DNA of 64,000 nt from a bacterium (GCA_905221085.1 CAJNBT010000003.1:1-64000); one strand, 5' to 3'; counted from the first letter of the stretch, positions 36,598-47,529 are shown. Notes: generated by a model from the letters alone, not told the origin. Numbers and translations: made by a program.

Positions 36598-36993
36598 TTA
36601 CTTAAACTTGATGCCATTTTCCTTCAATTTCTTAATGGTAGCTGGGCCGATTCCTTTCAAGGCAAGGAGTTCTTTTTCAGTCCAGTTTTTGAAATCTGAA
36701 GCAGACTTGATGCCTTCATCATAGAAAGTTTTGGCACGGTCAAGTGGAAGTCCACCCAAGTTTGCTGCAAAATCTTCTACAGAATTGGCTACTTTTTGAG
36801 CTTGCTCTTTGGTAGCTTCTACTGCTTGTTCAACTTTTTTAGAAACAGCCTTACCAGCTTCGCTTGCTGACTGCTCTGCACGTTTTACGACTTTCTTTGT
36901 CTCTTCTACAACCTTAGTCACAGTACTTGAAAAGGCACCTGCGCGACGGAGGCTATTTCGTAATTGTTTTTTACGATTGAGTTTCTTTGACAT
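36598..36993 (-). CDS. Helix-hairpin-helix protein with coiled-coil N-terminus
   Basis: 131 residues. N-terminus is very basic and repetitive (RKKQLRNSLRRAGAFSSTVT), followed by an Ala/Lys/Glu helix (KKVEQAVEATKEQAQKVANS). The C-terminal half is a helix-hairpin-helix (LLALKGIGPATIKKLKENGI), as in DNA-binding HhH/Pol-beta-like domains. Probable nucleoid or DNA-associated protein; a conserved mitis-group gene, function unknown. Separate transcript upstream of the T-box promoter. Confidence 0.75.
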   Translation of the reverse strand: MSKKLNRKKQLRNSLRRAGAFSSTVTKVVEETKKVVKRAEQSASEAGKAVSKKVEQAVEATKEQAQKVANSVEDFAANLGGLPLDRAKTFYDEGIKSASDFKNWTEKELLALKGIGPATIKKLKENGIKFK

Positions 36994-37088
36994 GATAAAA
37001 TCCTTTCAATAAAAAACCCCTGCTCTGACAAGGATTTAATATAAATATTCTATCAAGATTTTAGTAAAAAATCAAGAATCTATCTCGT

Positions 37089-37343
37089 TTAATAATTCCG
37101 CTCACCAAACAAACCTTCTGGCAAATCATGGAATCCTTTACCTGCCTTGAAATTTTCAAATTTTCCAAGCAAGAACTGATAAGCATCCAAGCGGCTTTCG
37201 TAGCGGATCATGGCATCTTTGGCACGCTCGTCTTGATCTTCCTCGTAGACCTTTTGACTTTCCTTGTGTGCCATGTCGTTAATCATAATCTGGGTATTGA
37301 CCCAGGCTTCAAATTCCTTCATAAATTCTTGTTCGTAACTCAT
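37089..37343 (-). CDS. DUF1912 family protein
   Basis: 84 residues, matching the small streptococcal DUF1912: MSYEQEFMKEFEAWVNTQIM, then MIRYESRLDAYQFLLGKFEN and ending DLPEGLFGERNY. Cytoplasmic and helical; function unknown. Start 9 bp after the DUF438 gene stop, so probably the third gene of that operon. Confidence 0.82.
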   Translation of the reverse strand: MSYEQEFMKEFEAWVNTQIMINDMAHKESQKVYEEDQDERAKDAMIRYESRLDAYQFLLGKFENFKAGKGFHDLPEGLFGERNY

Positions 37344-37352
37344 TTTTTCTCC

Positions 37353-38687
37353 TTATTCTAATCCACGGAAATAGTCCGTATCAATCTCACGGTAGGGTTG
37401 GATATCCTGAACATACTCCAGCACTCCTTGGAATTCTCCATCTTCATCATGGACTGCAGCGTAGGTGATGTGGACAAACTTGCCTCGTGACTCAGACTTG
37501 AACCACATTTCATACTTGTCCTTGGTTCCCTCACGAAGACCCTTCATGATGGTCTTTACTTTGTCCAAGTACTTAGGTGGATGGCAAAGTTCAACATTAC
37601 GCCCAACTTGGGACGGTGTCCGTTTGAAAATCATCTCATCAGCTGGCGTATTTTCATTATAATACTGGAAAATATCGTCTTTATTGACAAAGGTAATCTC
37701 CATAGGGAGGTGATTGAGGATTAGGTTAGCCTGCTCGACTGAGAGATAGCCATTACCAAAAGCCTGTTGACTATGGCGGTCCAGTACTGCTTCCTTTTCC
37801 TTAGGGGTAAAGGTAATGGTAAACTGCCCCTCTGGCGTATCGATAACTTGTTGAACTTGGCCTTCTGTCGTATCTAGTTGTACGGGCTCCTCTGCACTCT
37901 TTTCCTCAACAAAACTCTGGCGTTCTGGCACCCATTTTTCTGACGGACGGATGATGGCATAGCCGTAGGCATCACTCTCCTCTGCAATTTGAAGCCAGTC
38001 ATCCTGAGTAAAGGACTCAAGGAGAATCATGAGAAGGATGGACTCTTCCTTAAAAATCATACTTTCAAACTCTGTCGCAAAAGCTTCAAAATCTTCTTTT
38101 ACAGTGCTAATCGACACTTCTGGTAGTGACTTGGCTGTCATTAGAGCTGTTTGAAAGAGTTCCCTGATCTGATCATCCACTCCCCACATAACTTTTGGGG
38201 GTGAATCGTGTCCATAGCGCTCCATGATAGGAAAGAAGAGTTCTTCTTTACGTTGGTAATGGATGTCAAATTGGCCCACAAGACCCATTTGGCGGACCAA
38301 ACCCTTACGCATCTCCGCAAGCATTTCTTCATCTTCCATAGACTCATAGGTATCTAACAATCTCCGAATGCGAATCAAGGCCGCGCGGAGGGCCAGATTT
38401 TCTTCCTTAAAGACCCGAACTGGGTGACCTGGATGCTCAATATCCTCTACTTCGACACCTTTAATAGCATTTTTAAAAAGATTGGCATGGACATCACAGA
38501 GTTCCATAACATCTTCAAAGGTGACACCTGAGTCAGAGTTCATCAGCTCGTGCTCCATGAGGGAAATCTCAATGGCTGAAACGCCTGTAAAGGTCGCATC
38601 AAAGCGCTCCTGAACTGATTCAGGAGAGGCGCCATTGTGCAATTCTAACAAAATATCCCGCAGGACATGAATCCGTTCATCTGCCAT
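37353..38687 (-). CDS. DUF438/hemerythrin-like and PAS domain protein
   Basis: 444 residues. N-terminus matches DUF438 (VLRDILLELHNGASPESVQE). The middle holds a hemerythrin-type HHE segment with HIRR-like repeats (HPGHPVRVFKEENLALRAAL; VGQFDIHYQRKEELFFPIME), and the C-terminus (about 300-440) is a PAS domain (LNHLPMEITFVNKDDIFQYY ... GRNVELCHPPKYLDKVKTIM). Probably a redox or NO/oxygen-sensing protein; metal binding by His/Glu is inferred. TGATG overlap couples it to the DUF1858 gene upstream. Confidence 0.88.
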   Translation of the reverse strand: MADERIHVLRDILLELHNGASPESVQERFDATFTGVSAIEISLMEHELMNSDSGVTFEDVMELCDVHANLFKNAIKGVEVEDIEHPGHPVRVFKEENLALRAALIRIRRLLDTYESMEDEEMLAEMRKGLVRQMGLVGQFDIHYQRKEELFFPIMERYGHDSPPKVMWGVDDQIRELFQTALMTAKSLPEVSISTVKEDFEAFATEFESMIFKEESILLMILLESFTQDDWLQIAEESDAYGYAIIRPSEKWVPERQSFVEEKSAEEPVQLDTTEGQVQQVIDTPEGQFTITFTPKEKEAVLDRHSQQAFGNGYLSVEQANLILNHLPMEITFVNKDDIFQYYNENTPADEMIFKRTPSQVGRNVELCHPPKYLDKVKTIMKGLREGTKDKYEMWFKSESRGKFVHITYAAVHDEDGEFQGVLEYVQDIQPYREIDTDYFRGLE

Positions 38688-38920
38688 CAGTCTAATCCAA
38701 TCACTTCGTAGCCATTCGCTTCCAGTGTACGGACAATCTTGTCCATAGGAGTTCCTTCAAGCTTGGAACCCTGTTTAAGCGATACTTTACGACCAACTGT
38801 ATTGCGCATCAAGGGATTAGCAAGTGGTTTAAAACCAAGCTCCACTAGAATTTCCAAGACTTCTGGATGCTTGTCCACCACTTCTGCAACAGGAATTGAC
38901 ACATCGATGATATTGTCCAT
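38687..38920 (-). CDS. DUF1858 domain protein
   Basis: 77 residues from the ATG at 38920, chosen because GGAGG is eight bases upstream; a longer start at 38932 overlaps that site. The sequence DVSIPVAEVVDKHPEVLEIL then VELGFKPLANPLMRNTVGRK is the DUF1858 motif commonly paired with DUF438 and hybrid-cluster proteins. Likely partner of the hemerythrin/PAS protein downstream. Confidence 0.85.
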   Translation of the reverse strand: MDNIIDVSIPVAEVVDKHPEVLEILVELGFKPLANPLMRNTVGRKVSLKQGSKLEGTPMDKIVRTLEANGYEVIGLD

Positions 38921-39035
38921 GACGACCTCCATGTATGTTCTAAAATGATTTTACTGCTTATATTATACCATATGGAAAGTGAATAAAAAACTAGCAGTAC
39001 AAGACTTGCTAGTTCTCTGCAATTTGGATTACCAT

Positions 39036-39188
39036 CTAAATAAGTTTAAAGAGCCAATCCAATATTTTAAATAATAGCTTGTAAAACAGCAATTGGACTG
39101 CAAAAGAGATAATCATCCAAAAGAATTTCACAATCCCAATAATCGGTTTGATAAAAATAATAGCAAGAAGACCCAAAAAAAATTTCAT
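39036..39188 (-). CDS. Small membrane protein (50 aa)
   Basis: 50 residues, MKFFLGLLAIIFIKPIIGIV then KFFWMIISFAVQLLFYKLLF and KILDWLFKLI: two hydrophobic stretches with Lys spacing, so a small membrane or amphipathic peptide. ATG at 39188 overlaps the stop of the upstream gene by 4 bp (ATGA), a clear sign of translational coupling. Function unknown. Confidence 0.65.
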   Translation of the reverse strand: MKFFLGLLAIIFIKPIIGIVKFFWMIISFAVQLLFYKLLFKILDWLFKLI

Positions 39189-39367
39189 TTTCTATCCTCT
39201 GGTTTGATGAGCCATCGAGCCGTATCCATTAACTTGTCTGCAATAAAAAGTTTCCCCAGACCGACAACGGCATGGTCATCTTTCTTCATCGTTTTCATCA
39301 CTTTTACACCTTGCATGGTCAAAAAGTAATTCCCGTAAGTTTTAGCAAAAGCTTTGATAGGTCCCAT
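39185..39367 (-). CDS. Small conserved hypothetical protein
   Basis: 60 residues: MGPIKAFAKTYGNYFLTMQG then VKVMKTMKKDDHAVVGLGKL. Soluble and basic. It precedes and is coupled to the 50-aa membrane peptide gene, so the two probably act together. Conserved-looking but unrecognised. Confidence 0.65.
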   Translation of the reverse strand: MGPIKAFAKTYGNYFLTMQGVKVMKTMKKDDHAVVGLGKLFIADKLMDTARWLIKPEDRK

Positions 39368-39548
39368 ATTATCTTTCCTCGTTTAACTACACTTTAAAAT
39401 ATTAACGATACCAGTCTTGCTGGCCATTTCTGTGAAATTTACTCTTTCTAATTCCTATACTATCATACAAGCTAAATTTAATAAAGCTTTTTAATAATGT
39501 TTAATTCTAGAAAGATTCTCAGCATGCTTTGTAGTCATTTCCTCCACA

Positions 39549-39572
39549 AAAAAGAGGGTTACCCCTCTTCTT
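39549..39572 (-). terminator. Terminator of the infB operon
   Basis: Minus-strand stem GAGGG-GTAA-CCCTC followed by TTTTTTG, directly after the rbfA stop. Confidence 0.75.
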
Positions 39573-39922
39573 TAGTTCTTATCCAGATTGCGTAGCATCT
39601 CGTCAATCTTATTCCCATATTCGATGGATTCGTCTTTGACGAAGGTCAAGTCTGGGATTTTATACAATTTTAAATTGCGACCAAGTTCACGTTTGATGGT
39701 ACCAGTTGCTTTCTCAAGCCCGATTTGAGCTTTTTGATTATCCGAAGCAAGGTTACTCAAAATGGTGTAGTAAACCTTGGCAACAGATAAGTCACCTAGC
39801 ATCTGAACATCTGTGATGGTCACACCTTGGACACGCGGATCACGGACTTTCTTTTGCAAAATCTCATTGACTTCACGCTTGATTTCCATGCCCACACGAT
39901 CCGTACGGAAATGATTTGCCAT
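39572..39922 (-). CDS. rbfA: Ribosome-binding factor A
   Basis: 116 residues starting [20 protein letters not shown]; the ATG at 39922 has AAAGGA upstream and gives the usual length. KH-like fold ([20 protein letters not shown]). Required for 30S maturation and 16S 5' processing. Last gene of the nusA-infB operon, 165 bp after infB. Confidence 0.95.
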   Translation of the reverse strand: MANHFRTDRVGMEIKREVNEILQKKVRDPRVQGVTITDVQMLGDLSVAKVYYTILSNLASDNQKAQIGLEKATGTIKRELGRNLKLYKIPDLTFVKDESIEYGNKIDEMLRNLDKN

Positions 39923-40087
39923 GATATTCCTTTCTCTACTTTGAACCAAAAGCTAGGCCAGCAGACCTAGCTATTTTTATTAGATAGAGGAACTAGAGCC
40001 ATTTGAATCTAGGAAACAAGCCTTAGATAGAACTGAGGTTCATCAAGGCGCTGTTGACGACGAGTCAAATCGGCTATCGTTTCTCTA

Positions 40088-42889
40088 TTATCGTTTGATT
40101 TCTTCCATGACATAGGCCTCAATCACATCATCAGTCTTGATATCATTGTAGCCGTCAATCATCAATCCACCTTCACGACCGTTTGTAACTTCTTTGACGT
40201 CGTCTTTGTAGTGTTTCAAGCTTGCGAGTTCACCGTCATAGATAACGACACCATCACGGATAACACGGACTTTAGAGTCACGGGTAACCTTACCGTTGAT
40301 AACCATGAATCCACCGATAGTTCCGACTTTAGACACCTTGAAGGTTTCACGGATAACTGCTTCACCAATAACTTTTTCTTCGAATTCTGGGTCAAGCATC
40401 CCTTTCATAGCTTCTTCCATCTCTTCGATAACCTTGTAGATAATGCTGTGGAGACGGATTTCCACATCGTCAGCTTCTGCTTGTTGACGAGCTTGTGGTG
40501 TAGGGCGTACGTTGAAACCAACGATGAAAGCATTTGAAGCTTCAGCAAGAGTCACGTCAGATTCGTTGATGGCACCGACTGCTGAGTGAACGATGGTAAC
40601 TTTGACACCTTCTACGTCGATCTTTTGAAGTGAGGCAGAAAGGGCTTCAACAGAACCTTGTACGTCGGCCTTGATGATAACGTTAACTGACTTAAGCTCA
40701 CCAGCTTTAAGCGTATCAAAGAGGTTTTCAAGGCTGACACGTTGAGTAGCTTGGCGTTGTTTCATGAGAGCACGTTTGGCACGCTCTTCACCTGCTGCAC
40801 GCGCAGATTTTTCATCCTCGTAAACGGCAAAGTGGTCACCCGCCATTGGCGCTTCGTTCAAACCTGTGATAGAAACTGGTGTTGATGGTCCAGCCACCTT
40901 AACACGACGACCAAGGTCATTGGTCATAGCACGGACACGACCGAAGGTATTTCCGACAACGATAGGGTCTTGGACATTCAAGGTACCTTGTTGAACAAGA
41001 AGGGTTGCGACCGCACCTTTTCCTTTATCCAAGCGCGCTTCGATAACAGTACCGATAGCACGAACTGTTGGGTCTGCCTTGAGTTCTTGGATTTCAGCTA
41101 CAAGAAGGACTGTTTCCAACAATTCTTCGATATTTTGGTTAAATTTAGCTGAAATTTCAACAAATTCAGAATCTCCACCCCAAGCTGTTGACATAACCCC
41201 ATGCTCTGCCAATTCACCGATAACGCGTTCTGGGTTGGCACCTGGTTTATCAATCTTGTTGATGGCTACGATGATTGGAACGTTGGCTGCTTTTGAGTGA
41301 TTGATGGCCTCGATAGTCTGAGGCATAACCCCGTCATCTGCCGCTACAACCAAGATGGTAATATCGGTAACAGACGCACCACGCGCACGCATCGATGTAA
41401 AGGCCGCGTGTCCTGGTGTATCAAGGAAGGTAATCTTCTTGCCATTTTCAACAATTTGGTAGGCACCGATATGCTGAGTGATACCACCTGCTTCACCTGT
41501 CGCAACGCGAGAGTTACGAAGGGTATCCAAGAGGGTTGTTTTACCGTGGTCAACGTGTCCCATGATGGTTACAACTGGTGGACGTTCAACCAATTCATCT
41601 TCATTAAGATAGCCATCTTCGACAAAGAAACGTTCGATGTCGGCATTATCCACTTCAACCTTTTGTTTGGCTTCGATACCATAATCCACCATGAGGAGTT
41701 CGATGGTTTCTCCATCCAAGGATTGGTTTTGTGTGGCCATGACACCCATCATAAAGAGTTTCTTAACGATTTCAGCTGGTTCACGTTTGATACGTTTTGC
41801 GATTTCCGCAACAGTCATACCATCTGTATATTCAAATTCTGTTGGCAATTCATGGAATTTACGTTCTGTAACAGGTTTTGGAGCCTGATTACGATTGTTC
41901 TTGTTATTGCCTTTTTTGTTCTTCTTGTTGTTATTCCAGTTACTATTCTTTTGATTTCTCACTTGATTTTGACTACTTCGATTCTTTTGTTGTTTTCTAG
42001 GACCATCTTCTTCGTGATCATAATCGTCACGATTTTTGTCTGGTCGAGCTTGTTTTTTACGACGTGTATCCACTGCAGGTTCTTTTTTCTCAGGGACAAC
42101 TTCAACCACTGCTTGAACTTGCTGTGCTTGTTGCGCTTGTTCAGCTAACTTAGCAGCTTCTTCAAAGATTTCCTCTGGCTCCTTGCGTTTATTGGCTTGA
42201 GCCAAGGCTTCTTTAGCAGCCTGATACTGCTTGAAGCGTTCCTCACTTGAACGGGCGTACTCTGCATTTTGCTCTGCTTTTAGGGCTGCTGCACGGGCTT
42301 TAAAGTCAATGCGTGGAGCCGCTTGATTTGGACGTTTGTCCTCTTGTTGACGGCGCTCGTTTCCACGATTTTGCTGACCTTGCTGTTTCTTAGCTTGGTC
42401 ATTAAAGCGACGATTGTCGCGGTTGCCTTGGCCTTGTTTTCCACCATTACGGCCGTCATTTTTCTGACGGTTGCCGTTTTGTTGTTGGTCACGGTTATTG
42501 CCCTTGTTTTGCTTACGTCGTTCTGCCTGCTCTTTAGCACGGGCTTCACGCTCAGCCTTGAAATTACGGCTTTGCGGTTTAGCTGTTGCTTTTTCTGTTT
42601 TCGGAGTAATTGGCTCAGCCACTTTTGCCTCTTCCTTGGCTACAGCTGGTTTTGCTGGCTCAGATTTTTCGGCTTTCTTTTCTGCACCTGCTTTTGGTGC
42701 TTCCGGTTTTGCTTCTACTTTCGGAGCAGCTGCAGGCTTAAAGCTGGCAGCGATTTTTGCAGCGACAGCTTCTTCCACACTCGATGAGTGGCTTTTTACA
42801 TCCAAGCCCAACTCTTTTGCACGCGCTACAACTTCTTTACTTTCTTTTCCAAGTTCTTTTGCGATTTCGTACAATCTTTTCTTAGACAA
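40088..42889 (-). CDS. infB: Translation initiation factor IF-2
   Basis: 933 residues. Long Ala/Lys/Gln-rich linker (50-350), IF2 N-terminal domain ([20 protein letters not shown]), GTPase domain with [12 protein letters not shown] (G1), DTPGHAAF (G3) and NKID (G4), then domains II-IV. Delivers fMet-tRNA to the 30S subunit. Operon order nusA-ylxR-ylxQ-infB-rbfA is the Firmicutes standard. Confidence 0.97.
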   Translation of the reverse strand: MSKKRLYEIAKELGKESKEVVARAKELGLDVKSHSSSVEEAVAAKIAASFKPAAAPKVEAKPEAPKAGAEKKAEKSEPAKPAVAKEEAKVAEPITPKTEKATAKPQSRNFKAEREARAKEQAERRKQNKGNNRDQQQNGNRQKNDGRNGGKQGQGNRDNRRFNDQAKKQQGQQNRGNERRQQEDKRPNQAAPRIDFKARAAALKAEQNAEYARSSEERFKQYQAAKEALAQANKRKEPEEIFEEAAKLAEQAQQAQQVQAVVEVVPEKKEPAVDTRRKKQARPDKNRDDYDHEEDGPRKQQKNRSSQNQVRNQKNSNWNNNKKNKKGNNKNNRNQAPKPVTERKFHELPTEFEYTDGMTVAEIAKRIKREPAEIVKKLFMMGVMATQNQSLDGETIELLMVDYGIEAKQKVEVDNADIERFFVEDGYLNEDELVERPPVVTIMGHVDHGKTTLLDTLRNSRVATGEAGGITQHIGAYQIVENGKKITFLDTPGHAAFTSMRARGASVTDITILVVAADDGVMPQTIEAINHSKAANVPIIVAINKIDKPGANPERVIGELAEHGVMSTAWGGDSEFVEISAKFNQNIEELLETVLLVAEIQELKADPTVRAIGTVIEARLDKGKGAVATLLVQQGTLNVQDPIVVGNTFGRVRAMTNDLGRRVKVAGPSTPVSITGLNEAPMAGDHFAVYEDEKSARAAGEERAKRALMKQRQATQRVSLENLFDTLKAGELKSVNVIIKADVQGSVEALSASLQKIDVEGVKVTIVHSAVGAINESDVTLAEASNAFIVGFNVRPTPQARQQAEADDVEIRLHSIIYKVIEEMEEAMKGMLDPEFEEKVIGEAVIRETFKVSKVGTIGGFMVINGKVTRDSKVRVIRDGVVIYDGELASLKHYKDDVKEVTNGREGGLMIDGYNDIKTDDVIEAYVMEEIKR

Positions 42890-42905
42890 ATCATGTCCTC
42901 CTCTT

Positions 42906-43205
42906 CTATTCCATAAGAGACCTCATTTTCTTTGTAAATCCAGCATCTGTCACAGCCAAAACCTTTCTTGATTTCCCGACTGCTATGCTTAATTCCAGTG
43001 TTGAAAACACGGTTATAATTTCTACTTGATAATAGTGACTTTTATCTTGAATCTTCTTGGTAAGGTTGGGTCCAGCATCATGGGCTAGAAAGACCAACTT
43101 GGCCTTGCCATCTTGAATGGCTTTGACCACCAATTCTTCACCCGATATGATTCGGCCTGCTCGCTGAGCAAGTCCCAAGAGATTGCTTATCTTTTGCTTA
43201 TTCAA
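42906..43205 (-). CDS. ylxQ: L7Ae-family ribosomal/RNA-binding protein YlxQ
   Basis: 99 residues: [20 protein letters not shown], then [20 protein letters not shown], the L7Ae/L30e fold that binds kink-turn RNA. Usual in the nusA-infB operon; it overlaps ylxR by 8 bp. Confidence 0.9.
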   Translation of the reverse strand: MNKQKISNLLGLAQRAGRIISGEELVVKAIQDGKAKLVFLAHDAGPNLTKKIQDKSHYYQVEIITVFSTLELSIAVGKSRKVLAVTDAGFTKKMRSLME

Positions 43206-43491
43206 GTCCTAACTCTCTTCTTTTCACTTTGTGATCCACATAAGCGATCAACTCGTCATAAAAGCTTTCGTCCACTTCCATGCTAAAGCTACGGTTAAAG
43301 ACCTTCTTCTTTTTCGCCTCTAGGGCTTCTGCATTGTCTAGCTTGATATAAGCGCCGCGGCCATTAGCCTTGCCTGTCGGATCGATAAAGACTTGTCCTT
43401 CCTTGTTCTTGACAATGCGGAGCAAATCACGCTTATCAATCACTTCATTAGAGACAACAGACTTGCGCAAAGGGATTTTTCTCGTTTTCAT
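43198..43491 (-). CDS. ylxR: YlxR (RnpM) RNA-binding protein
   Basis: 97 residues with the YlxR signature PLRKSVVSNEVIDKRDLLRI and GKANGRGAYI. In B. subtilis YlxR binds RNase P RNA. It lies between nusA and ylxQ, 21 bp after nusA. Confidence 0.9.
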   Translation of the reverse strand: MKTRKIPLRKSVVSNEVIDKRDLLRIVKNKEGQVFIDPTGKANGRGAYIKLDNAEALEAKKKKVFNRSFSMEVDESFYDELIAYVDHKVKRRELGLE

Positions 43492-43512
43492 CTTTCCCTC
43501 CTCTAGCAGCTT

Positions 43513-44649
43513 TTATTCTTCTACAGTATCGTTTTCTGCTTCCAAATCTACTGGAGCAGCTTCTTCCATGGCCTCAAATTCACTAGCAGACTTGATATCG
43601 ATACGGTAACCAGTCAAGTGAGCTGCCAAGCGAACGTTTTGCCCACGACGACCGATGGCAAGAGAAAGCTTGTTATCTGGAACAACCACCAAGGCACGTT
43701 TGCTGTCGTTTTCATCAAAGATAACTTGGTCAACTTCAGCAGGAGCGATGGCATTGTAGATAAATTCAGCTGGATCGGCTACCCATTCAATAACGTCGAT
43801 ATTTTCTTCGATTGGCACCATACGGTCACTCTTGGCATCGTAGCGAGCTGGGTGGAATTTGCTAGTGATTTTCTTGATGTTAGCTCCACCACGTCCAACG
43901 ATTGTACCAATAGCGTCCACGTTTGGATTGTGGCTACGAACTGCAACCTTAGTACGGTCGCCAGCTTCACGAGCCACGCTCATAATCTCAACAGTTCCGT
44001 CATAGACCTCAGGAATTTCTTGTTCCATCAAACGTTTGATCATTTCTGGATGGCTACGGCTAACAAAGACGTTGACACCACGAGGGTTGTCTTCAACCTT
44101 GTAAACATATACTTCAATACGATCATGAGAAGCAAAAACTTCTCCAGGAATTTGGTCTTGTTTTGACAATTGGGCTTCGATGCTGCCAAGGTTGACATAG
44201 ATAAAGCGATTGTCGAAACGTTCTACAGTACCAGACATGATTTCTTGTTCATGCTCTTTGTAAGTATTGTAGGTGATAGCACGTGTTTGCTTGCGCATTT
44301 TTTCCATGATGGTTTGTTTGGCAGATTGGGCTGCTACACGACCAAATTCAGCAGGTGCTTCTTCAAACTTGATTTTGTCTCCAAGTTCATAGGCTGAATT
44401 AATGGCAAGAGCATCTTTCAAGCTGATTTCCAAACGGCTGTCAAATACTTCATCAACAACTTCACGGACAGTATAGACTGTAAAGTCGCCTGTTTTCTCG
44501 TTGAAGTCAATAGCTACGCTGTCAGATTGACCATAGCGTCTGCGATAAGCGGAACGAAGCGACTCTACTACTGCGTCGATGATATCTTCTTTTTTGATTC
44601 CCTTGTCTTCTTCCAAAATGCGGAAGGCCTCTAGCATTTCTTTACTCAT
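43513..44649 (-). CDS. nusA: Transcription termination/antitermination factor NusA
   Basis: 378 residues. N-terminal RNA polymerase-binding domain (1-130), S1 domain (about 131-200, IMSGTVERFDNRFIYVNLGS), two KH domains (VGRGGANIKKITSKFHPARY; IGRRGQNVRLAAHLTGYRID). Lacks the acidic repeats of proteobacterial NusA, as usual for Firmicutes. Confidence 0.97.
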   Translation of the reverse strand: MSKEMLEAFRILEEDKGIKKEDIIDAVVESLRSAYRRRYGQSDSVAIDFNEKTGDFTVYTVREVVDEVFDSRLEISLKDALAINSAYELGDKIKFEEAPAEFGRVAAQSAKQTIMEKMRKQTRAITYNTYKEHEQEIMSGTVERFDNRFIYVNLGSIEAQLSKQDQIPGEVFASHDRIEVYVYKVEDNPRGVNVFVSRSHPEMIKRLMEQEIPEVYDGTVEIMSVAREAGDRTKVAVRSHNPNVDAIGTIVGRGGANIKKITSKFHPARYDAKSDRMVPIEENIDVIEWVADPAEFIYNAIAPAEVDQVIFDENDSKRALVVVPDNKLSLAIGRRGQNVRLAAHLTGYRIDIKSASEFEAMEEAAPVDLEAENDTVEE

Positions 44650-44692
44650 GTTTTCTTCACTTTTGAATCCTCAAAAGCTATCCTTTCTTTTT

Positions 44693-45172
44693 CTATAATT
44701 TAACTGCTAAACGTGCTTTTGATACTAAACTGTATGGAATTTGGACGGTTTTCTTACGCGTCTTGTCCATATATTCCATGGTCAACTCGTCCTCTTCAAA
44801 GGCCAACAAGGTTCCTTCAAAGACCTTTTGCTTATCGATGGCTTGGTAGAGCCCGACATGGATGTATTTCCCAACCGCTCCAGCGACTGCATCCTTGGTT
44901 TTCAAAGGACGTTCCAAGCCTGGACTGGTGATTTCTAGGAAATATTGTTCTGGGAAGGGATCTGGCTTGATGGTGTCTAGGACAGGACTGATAATTTCTG
45001 TCAAGTCTGCCGTGTCGTTCAAGGTAATTCCTTCAGGTTTATCTACAAAAATACTGAGAATCATGTCACTGCCAATCTTTCCGTACTCGATATCCACGAG
45101 TTCGAAGGGCTCTTGGATGACAGGTTCTACAACTTCTCTGACTAATTCTACGATTGTTGCGATTGCGTCCAC
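44693..45172 (-). CDS. rimP: Ribosome maturation factor RimP
   Basis: 159 residues: [52 protein letters not shown], the YlxS/RimP pattern. Assists 30S assembly. The GTG start at 45172 lies directly against GAGGAGG, closer than a normal Shine-Dalgarno, so the exact start is uncertain. First gene of the operon. Confidence 0.93.
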   Translation of the reverse strand: MDAIATIVELVREVVEPVIQEPFELVDIEYGKIGSDMILSIFVDKPEGITLNDTADLTEIISPVLDTIKPDPFPEQYFLEITSPGLERPLKTKDAVAGAVGKYIHVGLYQAIDKQKVFEGTLLAFEEDELTMEYMDKTRKKTVQIPYSLVSKARLAVKL

Positions 45173-45298
45173 CTCCTCATAAGTAAGAGGCGAAGATATT
45201 TCCCCGCCTCACTTTCTCATATTCTTACTTTTAGTATAGCACGTTTGCCAACTTATGTAAAGCAAAAGCACTTATACAGCCTGATTTCAGGCTATTTC

Positions 45299-45934
45299 TT
45301 AAAATTCTGCCTCAACTCGGTAGATAACTTGACCCTTGTTTGAGAATTTTTGCTCGTATTCTGTCATGACATTGCCTTCAAAATCACTGGCATGTAAGTC
45401 TAGCCAGACACCATTGAGTTTCATACCATACTGAGAAAAGCTCACTAAACTGTACTCAAACAAACCACGGTTATCTGTCTTGAAATGAATTTCTCCATTT
45501 TCAGGCAAGATACGCTTGAAGGTATCCAAGAAGGTCTTGTAGGTCAAACGACGCTTTTCATGGCGTTTTTTCGGCCAAGGATCTGAAAAGTTCAGATACA
45601 AGCGATCGATCTCACCGTCTTCAAAGTAGTCAGTCAAATCAGAACCATCCACCCACAAGAGCTTGATGTTAGGCACTCCAACTTCAAGGACCTTGTCTAA
45701 GGCGTAACTCAAAACAGACTTTTGAATATCAATCCCGATATAGTTGATGTCAGGGTTTTGTTTGGCCATACCTGAAACAAAGGCACCCTTTCCACTTCCA
45801 ACTTCCACATGAATGGGATTATCATTTCCAAACAAGTCCCGCCATTTCCCCTTGGCTTCCAAGGGATTGAGGACCACATACTGGGGATTTGCCTCTAGTA
45901 ATTCTGTCGCCCCTTTACGATTTCTAACTCTCAT
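45299..45934 (-). CDS. trmB: tRNA (guanine-N7)-methyltransferase TrmB
   Basis: 211 residues starting [20 protein letters not shown]; a longer frame upstream belongs to the ccrZ coding region. SAM motif [20 protein letters not shown], catalytic region [20 protein letters not shown]. Makes m7G46 in tRNA. The ATG overlaps the ccrZ stop (ATGA), so both form one operon. Confidence 0.95.
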   Translation of the reverse strand: MRVRNRKGATELLEANPQYVVLNPLEAKGKWRDLFGNDNPIHVEVGSGKGAFVSGMAKQNPDINYIGIDIQKSVLSYALDKVLEVGVPNIKLLWVDGSDLTDYFEDGEIDRLYLNFSDPWPKKRHEKRRLTYKTFLDTFKRILPENGEIHFKTDNRGLFEYSLVSFSQYGMKLNGVWLDLHASDFEGNVMTEYEQKFSNKGQVIYRVEAEF

Positions 45935-46725
45935 CTTCTCTTTCCATACTTGTCTCGGAAGTGACGCAAGCCATGAATCTCCCGATTGACATTTTCTAAA
46001 TCTTGGTTCATATAATACTTGGAAATCTGGCTCAAATAAGACAATTGACCGTACCAATACAATTTATTTAATACCGTTTGATTGTACTTGTAACCGTAGT
46101 AGGTCAACCATTCCTTCCACTGATGTTCTGGAATATAATGGCAGAGCATGTGAGCTACATCAAACATGCGGTCGGTCAAGCGAACCGAATCCCAATCTAC
46201 CAAATAAATCAAGCCACTGTCTGTCTCAATCCAATTACTATGTCGTACATCTCCATGGACAATGGTCGCATAGTCCTCTCTAAATCCTGGAATAGTCTGA
46301 CGTAAATCAGCCATCACTTCACTGATAAAATGATTTTTACGCAAAGCATCTGGAGCCGTTTCTTGCCAAGACTGTAGTAAGTCTACAGGTGTTTCCATGG
46401 CATAGCCCAAACGACTCAACTGTGTCATCAACGGACGTGAGCGATGAAGGCGGGTTAAAATATTGACGATTTGTTTACGATTCATATCATAGGGGGTCAA
46501 TATTTTGCCTGTCAACCATTCTTGAGCACACATATCACGCCCATCTGCCAAACGGCGACTCCATAATAATTGTGGAGCAATTTGTTCTCTAGCTAGACCA
46601 GGTAGGATTGGAGAGGTGTTCATTTTTACAAAGATACGCTTCCCATCAGGATAGCTACCCATATAAGCCTTGCCACTTTTCCCAGGTATGGGAGTCAGTG
46701 TTAGCTCATTATCACCCAAATCCAT
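45931..46725 (-). CDS. ccrZ: CcrZ, kinase-like cell-cycle regulator
   Basis: 264 residues, choline/aminoglycoside-kinase-like fold: catalytic [13 protein letters not shown] (about 153-165) and metal-binding [20 protein letters not shown]. In S. pneumoniae CcrZ was reported to link division with DNA replication initiation through DnaA and to phosphorylate a nucleoside-type substrate. It forms a conserved pair with trmB. Confidence 0.9.
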   Translation of the reverse strand: MDLGDNELTLTPIPGKSGKAYMGSYPDGKRIFVKMNTSPILPGLAREQIAPQLLWSRRLADGRDMCAQEWLTGKILTPYDMNRKQIVNILTRLHRSRPLMTQLSRLGYAMETPVDLLQSWQETAPDALRKNHFISEVMADLRQTIPGFREDYATIVHGDVRHSNWIETDSGLIYLVDWDSVRLTDRMFDVAHMLCHYIPEHQWKEWLTYYGYKYNQTVLNKLYWYGQLSYLSQISKYYMNQDLENVNREIHGLRHFRDKYGKRR

Positions 46726-46844
46726 TTCTTTCCTCCGTATAAAGTTTCCTTACTATTCTACTAGTTTTTGGCCTATTCGTCAACCGCTCCACACCCGATT
46801 CTCAAAGAAAAGCCTCTGGGGTGGTTTGGGTTACCATTATAGAA

Positions 46845-46881
46845 AGAAAAAGGCAAGCACCGTCTTCTGCCTACCTTTTCA
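46845..46881 (-). terminator. Terminator of the blp immunity operon
   Basis: Minus-strand stem AAAAGGTAGGCA/TGCTTGCCTTTT with a TTTTTC tail, after pncP. Confidence 0.65.
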
Positions 46882-46887
46882 TGATTT

Positions 46888-47499
46888 TTATAAATAATAT
46901 AAGAGTGGCCAAGCATTGTAAAACATGTGAACTAGAGTAGAAACCCATAGGTTTTGGCTCTTTTTATAGGCAAAGCCAAGTAACAAGCCCCCAAGTAGAT
47001 AAAAAATAAACGAGGGGACATTAGAAGGTCCATGCATGAAAGAAAAGAGAGAGGAAGTTAGCACAATCCCTAACCAAGAGTTGTCAAAAACCGCACCTTG
47101 AAGAAGTCCTCTGAAAATGAGTTCCTCCTGGATGGGGCCAAAAACTGAGGTAGTCAAAATCAAAGACAGGGAAATTCCTCTGCTGACTTCCGCCAAGTGT
47201 TGAACTCCTGCGCCAGAAGAAATAGCGAAGAAATGAATATAAACCAGCGTCTCAAGCAGACTTAGAAGAAAGATTGTAATGAAAAGCAAAAATTCTTTCT
47301 TGCTTAACATCCCAAAAGAAATCATTTCAAACTGTCTAGCATAAGCAACACTCAACGAGGTTACAAGAAGACTTACAATAATCAGTGCAGGCTCATTTTG
47401 AAAAAAATCCCCATGGTTAATCGTATAAGGAACTGTAATGACGATTATTAGTACTAAAAATCCAAAGCACAAGGCATGAAATTTATCAAAAAACTCCAT
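46888..47499 (-). CDS. pncP: CAAX protease-type (Abi/CPBP) membrane protein PncP
   Basis: 203 residues, six to seven transmembrane segments. Motifs EELIFRGLLQG (about 135-145), FSFMHGPSNVP (about 162-172) and YNAWP near the end are the CPBP metalloprotease/bacteriocin self-immunity pattern (Glu-Glu-x3-Arg, His). In the pneumococcal blp locus PncP is the last gene and is implicated in immunity. ATG with GAGGAGG. Coupled downstream of blpZ. Confidence 0.88.
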   Translation of the reverse strand: MEFFDKFHALCFGFLVLIIVITVPYTINHGDFFQNEPALIIVSLLVTSLSVAYARQFEMISFGMLSKKEFLLFITIFLLSLLETLVYIHFFAISSGAGVQHLAEVSRGISLSLILTTSVFGPIQEELIFRGLLQGAVFDNSWLGIVLTSSLFSFMHGPSNVPSFIFYLLGGLLLGFAYKKSQNLWVSTLVHMFYNAWPLLYYL

Positions 47500-47529
47500 A
47501 AAATTATCCTCCTCACCAAACAGACTTCC

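Noticed and set aside
41297..42148. Long open frame on the plus strand opposite infB
   Set aside because: It mirrors the repetitive Ala/Lys/Gln linker and GTPase region of infB in antisense; no ribosome-binding site, low-complexity product.
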